Part shown: positions 6,735-9,106 of the stretch, piece after piece
How positions within the stretch are numbered: the stretch's first letter is position 1
Layout of the letters: every line of letters starts with the position of its first letter
Assembly (NCBI GenBank): GCA_905373565.1
Contig: CAJPTT010000070.1
Coordinates: forward strand, 1 to 9,106
Direction of reading: 5' to 3'
Source of the DNA: an uncultured Treponema sp.
GTDB lineage: Bacteria > Spirochaetota > Spirochaetia > Treponematales > Treponemataceae
Length of the DNA: 9,106 nucleotides
Program-made: the position numbers and the translations under genes
Notes under the pieces: generated by a model
The model's input: only the letters and a program-made list of their open reading frames with translations
The model's database searches: none
Told to the model about the DNA's origin: nothing

Positions 6735-7405
6735 TCGATAAAAGTTGCTTCAACCATATAACGGAAGGAATCGCCTGCAATAGAATGTTCTTTTTTTTCA
6801 ATGATAAAAATCAGAGCGCGAGAGGAGTCATCCATCAGTATTTTCTTGACGGCATAATCTTTAACGCCGCTTCGCACATAATCGGGTCGACCGACATCTT
6901 TTTTCACTTTAGTCCCATTCGGTTTTGTTTTTTCTACCGTTAAATAGAATGAACTTTCCGTTTTTGATTTTTGTGTAGTATTGAGCACAACTGTATATTC
7001 GTCACTTGTTTGGAAGTCGCGAAAGAACAAGGTTTGATGTCCTTCCGTCGATTCGGTTTGTGCATAAAGAATCCGTCCTTGACGGATTTCGGAAATATTC
7101 CATTTACTCAGTGAAACCTGCGCCCTATTTTGCAAAGCTAAGAATGTCGATTTACTTTCTTTTCCTTCCGTTTGCTTCGAAGGAGATGTCCTAAAAATAC
7201 CGTTCGGAAGAAAGGTGTTAGTCTCTACATCGACGGCATAAATTTCGGCATACGCACGATAGGTTTTATCCTGTAAGCCGTATTGACCGAAAGCAAACTT
7301 TGTTCCATCGGCGGAGAAACCTAAATTAACAAAGTTTGCAAGATCGCCGGCATAAACGGCAGTCGTAAAGGCAACCATTACAATTATCGTATAAAGTTTC
7401 CGCAT
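6731..7405 (-). CDS. DUF2259 predicted secreted protein
   Basis: The 224-residue product begins with a signal peptide, MRKLYTIIVMVAFTTAVYA, with likely cleavage after A19. The mature part opens with NLGFSADGTKFAFGQYG (27-43) and YRAYAEIYAVDVETN (49-63), which I recognise as the hallmark of DUF2259, a family of predicted secreted proteins found mainly in spirochaetes. The rest is beta-rich, with no cysteine pairs or catalytic motif visible, and no function is known. The start is ATG 7405-7403 with AGGAG five bases upstream. An in-frame ATG 21 codons further up lies inside the promoter and is rejected. It is a monocistronic unit: the next gene on this strand starts about 200 nt downstream behind its own candidate promoter. 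I see no clear terminator after it. Confidence 0.82.
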   Translation of the reverse strand: MRKLYTIIVMVAFTTAVYAGDLANFVNLGFSADGTKFAFGQYGLQDKTYRAYAEIYAVDVETNTFLPNGIFRTSPSKQTEGKESKSTFLALQNRAQVSLSKWNISEIRQGRILYAQTESTEGHQTLFFRDFQTSDEYTVVLNTTQKSKTESSFYLTVEKTKPNGTKVKKDVGRPDYVRSGVKDYAVKKILMDDSSRALIFIIEKKEHSIAGDSFRYMVEATFID

Positions 7406-7451
7406 AATAACTCCTGCGCATGAAGAATCAGTTAATAACATTTCTCTACTC

Positions 7452-7465
7452 TTATCGGACGATAA
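7452..7465. promoter_or_regulatory. Palindrome overlapping the DUF2259 promoter -10 box, possible operator
   Basis: TTATCG-GA-CGATAA is a perfect 6+6 inverted repeat with a 2-bp centre. It overlaps the last two bases of the -10 box and the predicted transcription start, the classic place for a repressor site. No regulator gene is in the window to pair with it. Confidence 0.3.
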
Positions 7466-7493
7466 CATACAAACTTTAAAAAGGAGCAGTCAA
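7464..7493 (-). promoter_or_regulatory. Promoter of the DUF2259 gene
   Basis: On the minus strand, TTGACT (7493-7488, 5/6 to consensus) and TATGTT (7469-7464, 4/6) are separated by 18 nt. The predicted start point lies about 50 nt before the ATG at 7405. This is the best promoter match in the window. Confidence 0.55.
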
Positions 7494-7509
7494 ACAAAGG
7501 TATAACTTC

Positions 7510-7529
7510 GGCAGCCAAATAAGGCTGCC
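7510..7529. repeat. Perfect 7-bp stem-loop in the divergent intergenic region
   Basis: GGCAGCC (7510-7516), six-base loop AAATAA, GGCTGCC (7523-7529). The stem is GC-rich but no T run follows on either strand, so it is not a canonical intrinsic terminator. Confidence 0.6.
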
Positions 7530-7544
7530 TCGTTAACCGAATGA

Positions 7545-7583
7545 GGGGATGTTTCAAAAGTCGGTTACTTTTTGGACAGCCCC
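7545..7583. repeat. 39-bp imperfect palindrome, possible solo mobile-element end or MITE remnant
   Basis: The 17-nt left arm (GGGGATGTTTCAAAAGT, 7545-7561) and right arm (ACTTTTTGGACAGCCCC, 7567-7583) match at 13 of 17 positions around the 5-nt centre CGGTT. In plus-strand RNA two of the four mismatches become G-U pairs, giving a stem of 15 of 17. The GGGGcTGTcc...AAAAGT arm resembles the terminal repeats of several insertion sequences, but there is no transposase here and target duplications are not evident. Confidence 0.5.
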
Positions 7584-7589
7584 GTCCCC

Positions 7590-7618
7590 TTTACAGAACC
7601 GGATATTAGTCATACAGT
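7590..7618 (+). promoter_or_regulatory. Candidate promoter of sbcDC
   Basis: TTTACA (7590-7595, 5/6) and TACAGT (7613-7618, 4/6) are separated by 17 nt. The predicted start point falls at about 7625, practically on the sbcD ATG at 7626, which would give a leaderless message. That fits the absence of a properly spaced ribosome site, but the match may be chance. Confidence 0.3.
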
Positions 7619-7625
7619 AGCAAGG

Positions 7626-8957
7626 ATGAAACTGCTCCATACCGCCGACCTGCATTTGGGAAAGACGCTGCACGAAACGCCGCTGCTTGGTGTGCAAGAA
7701 AAAATGCTGAACGATATTCATGATATCCTTACACGGGACGACTATGCAGCGCTGATTATCGCAGGTGATGTGTATGACCGCGCCATTCCTTCGGCGGAGG
7801 CGGTTTCGCTTTTCAGCCGGTTCCTTGCACGGATACGGGAGGATTGTCCCGATACGGCGGTGTTTATCATTCCCGGTAACCACGACTCCGCGCAGCGGCT
7901 CGCCTTTGCCCGCGAGATACTGCAAAATCAGCGCATCTATATTGCGCAGGATACAAGCAGGCTTACCGATCCGGTGATTCTTACCAAGGGCGCGGAAAAA
8001 CTTGCGGTATACCTGCTCCCGTTTTTAAACTTCGGCGCCTTTTCGGAAGAAACAAAAGAAGCGTATCACACGGCAGGGGATTCACAGGCGGAAATGGCGG
8101 CAGTTGCGTCGCACATACTGAAACAAGCGGTACGGCCGGATATACCCGCACTGTTAGCGGCGCACCTTTTTACCGTCGGCGGGCAAAGCTCTTCCAGTGA
8201 GCGCACTTTTATCGGTACCGCCGAATATGTCAATCTCGACCTTTTTTCTTTTTTCGATTATGTTGCGCTCGGACACTTGCACCGCTGTCAACGGATAACC
8301 GACAGAATGTATTATTCGGGTTCTCCTCTCCCCTACTCCTTTGATGAATCGGAGGATTCCAAGTGCGTCCTTTCGATAGATATCGACTGCACGCCGAAAC
8401 AAAACGCTGCCGAAAAGAAAAACAAAGCGAAAGTTAGTGCAGAACTCTTCGATACTGAGACAACTAAAGCTCATGCGGAGCTTTTCGATGAGGAGATAAC
8501 AAACTCCCGCACGGAACTGTTTGATACGGAGAACCTACAGCCCGCTATAGACGGCGCAAAGGCTCCGCTCAACATTGAACGGATACCTATCATTTCCGAA
8601 CGCCCGCTTAAACGGCTGGAAGGCAATTTTGAAGAGTTTTTTACCGGAAACCGTTACGACGAATGGAGCGGCTGCTATCTGGAAATCACCCTGAACGATG
8701 CCGAGGTTATTGCGCACCCGATGCAGCTGCTGCGGCAGAAATTTCCGTTTTTGCTGAGTATCCGCCAAAAGAGTTTTATGAATCGGGAACAGCAGGACGG
8801 GGAAGAACAGCTGACTCTCCGGGAACGGACGGCTGAAGACCCGCTCACGCTAGCCGAAAATTTTAGCCGGTTTGAAATCGTCATTAACGGTGAGTCGAAC
8901 CAAATGAAGCAGGAGCTTTTTGAACAGCTCTGCAAAGAAACCACGTATGAGACCTAA
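7626..8957 (+). CDS. sbcD: Exonuclease subunit SbcD (Mre11-type nuclease)
   Basis: The 443-residue catalytic subunit of the SbcCD complex cuts DNA hairpins and processes double-strand ends in the cytoplasm, with Mn2+. The phosphoesterase motifs are complete: D8-x-H10 in LLHTADLHLGK, GDVYD (47-51), GNHD (84-87), H180 in LLAAHLF, and GHLH (216-219). The C-terminal cap domain includes RPLKRLEGNFEEFF (326-339) and a helix-forming tail. The start ATG 7626 gives the canonical N-terminus. A longer in-frame reading from TTG 7572 adds 18 unconserved residues and lies over the palindrome, so it is rejected. No well-spaced ribosome site is seen. Bacterial SbcD is usually near 400 residues. The excess here is an acidic/basic insert at about 254-316 carrying a three-copy repeat. 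Its last 11 nt overlap the start of sbcC, the standard coupled arrangement. Confidence 0.95.
   Translation: MKLLHTADLHLGKTLHETPLLGVQEKMLNDIHDILTRDDYAALIIAGDVYDRAIPSAEAVSLFSRFLARIREDCPDTAVFIIPGNHDSAQRLAFAREILQNQRIYIAQDTSRLTDPVILTKGAEKLAVYLLPFLNFGAFSEETKEAYHTAGDSQAEMAAVASHILKQAVRPDIPALLAAHLFTVGGQSSSSERTFIGTAEYVNLDLFSFFDYVALGHLHRCQRITDRMYYSGSPLPYSFDESEDSKCVLSIDIDCTPKQNAAEKKNKAKVSAELFDTETTKAHAELFDEEITNSRTELFDTENLQPAIDGAKAPLNIERIPIISERPLKRLEGNFEEFFTGNRYDEWSGCYLEITLNDAEVIAHPMQLLRQKFPFLLSIRQKSFMNREQQDGEEQLTLRERTAEDPLTLAENFSRFEIVINGESNQMKQELFEQLCKETTYET
8436..8543 (+). repeat. Three 36-bp tandem repeats coding for an ELFD repeat inside SbcD
   Basis: Residues 271-306 form three 12-residue units: SAELFDTETTKA, HAELFDEEITNS and RTELFDTENLQP. 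The core x-[AT]-ELFD-[TE]-E recurs with exact 36-nt spacing (GCA 8439, GCG 8475, ACG 8511). Third codon positions differ between copies, so the repeat is kept at protein level and is not a very recent duplication. Confidence 0.85.
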
Positions 8958-9106
8958 AGAACTGATACTGCACAACATCGGCCCTTTTACCGGCGAGCAT
9001 ACCGTCAACTTTGACAGCCTCGGCTCCCTCTTTTTAATTTACGGACAAACCGGCGCCGGAAAGACCACGCTCTTCGATGCTATTTCCTACGCCTTTTACG
9101 GAAAGC
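8947..9106 (+). CDS. sbcC: Exonuclease subunit SbcC (Rad50-type ATPase), N-terminus only
   Basis: The first 53 codons are present and the gene leaves the window at the right edge. The opening KELILHNIGPFTGEHTVNFD is the usual SbcC/Rad50 start. The Walker A loop is GQTGAGKTT (33-41), followed by LFDAISYAFYGK, a near-invariant family block. SbcC is an SMC-like ATPase with long coiled coils that binds SbcD and drives DNA-end processing. The ATG lies within the sbcD 3' end (11-nt overlap), so coupled translation is likely. There is no strong ribosome site. The coiled coil, Walker B and signature motif lie outside the window. Confidence 0.95.
   Translation, partial: MRPKELILHNIGPFTGEHTVNFDSLGSLFLIYGQTGAGKTTLFDAISYAFYGK

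Noticed and set aside
7406..7468. N-terminal extension of the DUF2259 protein by 21 residues
   Set aside because: The extension covers the promoter -10 region and hides the signal peptide. ATG 7405 has AGGAG at good spacing.
7572..7625. SbcD starting at TTG 7572
   Set aside because: The 18 extra residues are not SbcD-like and lie over the palindrome. The family N-terminus begins exactly at ATG 7626.
7554..7925. Minus-strand 123-codon frame opposite sbcD
   Set aside because: It is antisense to the conserved phosphoesterase domain of SbcD and has no recognisable motif or start signal.
1..9106. CRISPR array, tRNA, rRNA or complete insertion sequence
   Set aside because: I found no regularly spaced repeats of CRISPR type, no tRNA cloverleaf-like segment in the gaps and no transposase reading frame.

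Overview
The window looks like a piece of a treponeme (Spirochaetota) chromosome, most likely an oral or related host-associated Treponema of medium GC content. The basis is the gene content: a DUF2259 secreted protein, a Maf/DUF115 protein, a PASTA-tailed class B penicillin-binding protein beside a short signal peptidase I, and an orphan CofE-like protein. The species cannot be fixed from the sequence alone.

Layout. Positions 1-6528 hold seven genes on the minus strand, tightly packed or overlapping. In transcription order they are: a four-helix membrane protein, a Nudix (MutT-type) hydrolase, a small SH3-like lipoprotein, a CofE-family (F420-0:L-glutamate ligase-like) protein, signal peptidase I, a division/elongation PBP transpeptidase with a PASTA domain, and a Maf-type (DUF115) protein that runs off the left edge. 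A promoter-like sequence containing a T10 run lies upstream of the first gene. The only sizeable internal gap is 66 bp between the CofE-like gene and the signal peptidase gene, and it holds an inverted repeat. Positions 6529-6730 are mostly non-coding, with a possible decayed reading frame on the plus strand. Positions 6731-7405 hold a DUF2259 secreted protein on the minus strand. Positions 7406-7625 are a divergent intergenic region with a good minus-strand promoter overlapped by a palindrome, plus a cluster of inverted repeats. From 7626 the plus strand carries sbcD and the first 53 codons of sbcC.

How the genes fit together. The minus-strand cluster mixes cell-envelope functions (signal peptidase, PBP, lipoprotein, membrane protein) with nucleotide clean-up (Nudix) and a probable glycan-transfer protein (Maf). 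This is consistent with a housekeeping and envelope operon, and the short overlaps suggest translational coupling. The sbcDC pair is the usual Mre11/Rad50-type nuclease unit for repairing hairpin and double-strand DNA ends.

I see no convincing new multi-gene system here. The unusual signals are small: a three-copy 12-residue repeat inserted in SbcD, a three-copy 7-residue repeat at the start of the Maf protein, a 39-bp imperfect palindrome that resembles mobile-element ends, a homopolymer inside a promoter spacer, and a CofE homologue in a lineage not known to make F420.
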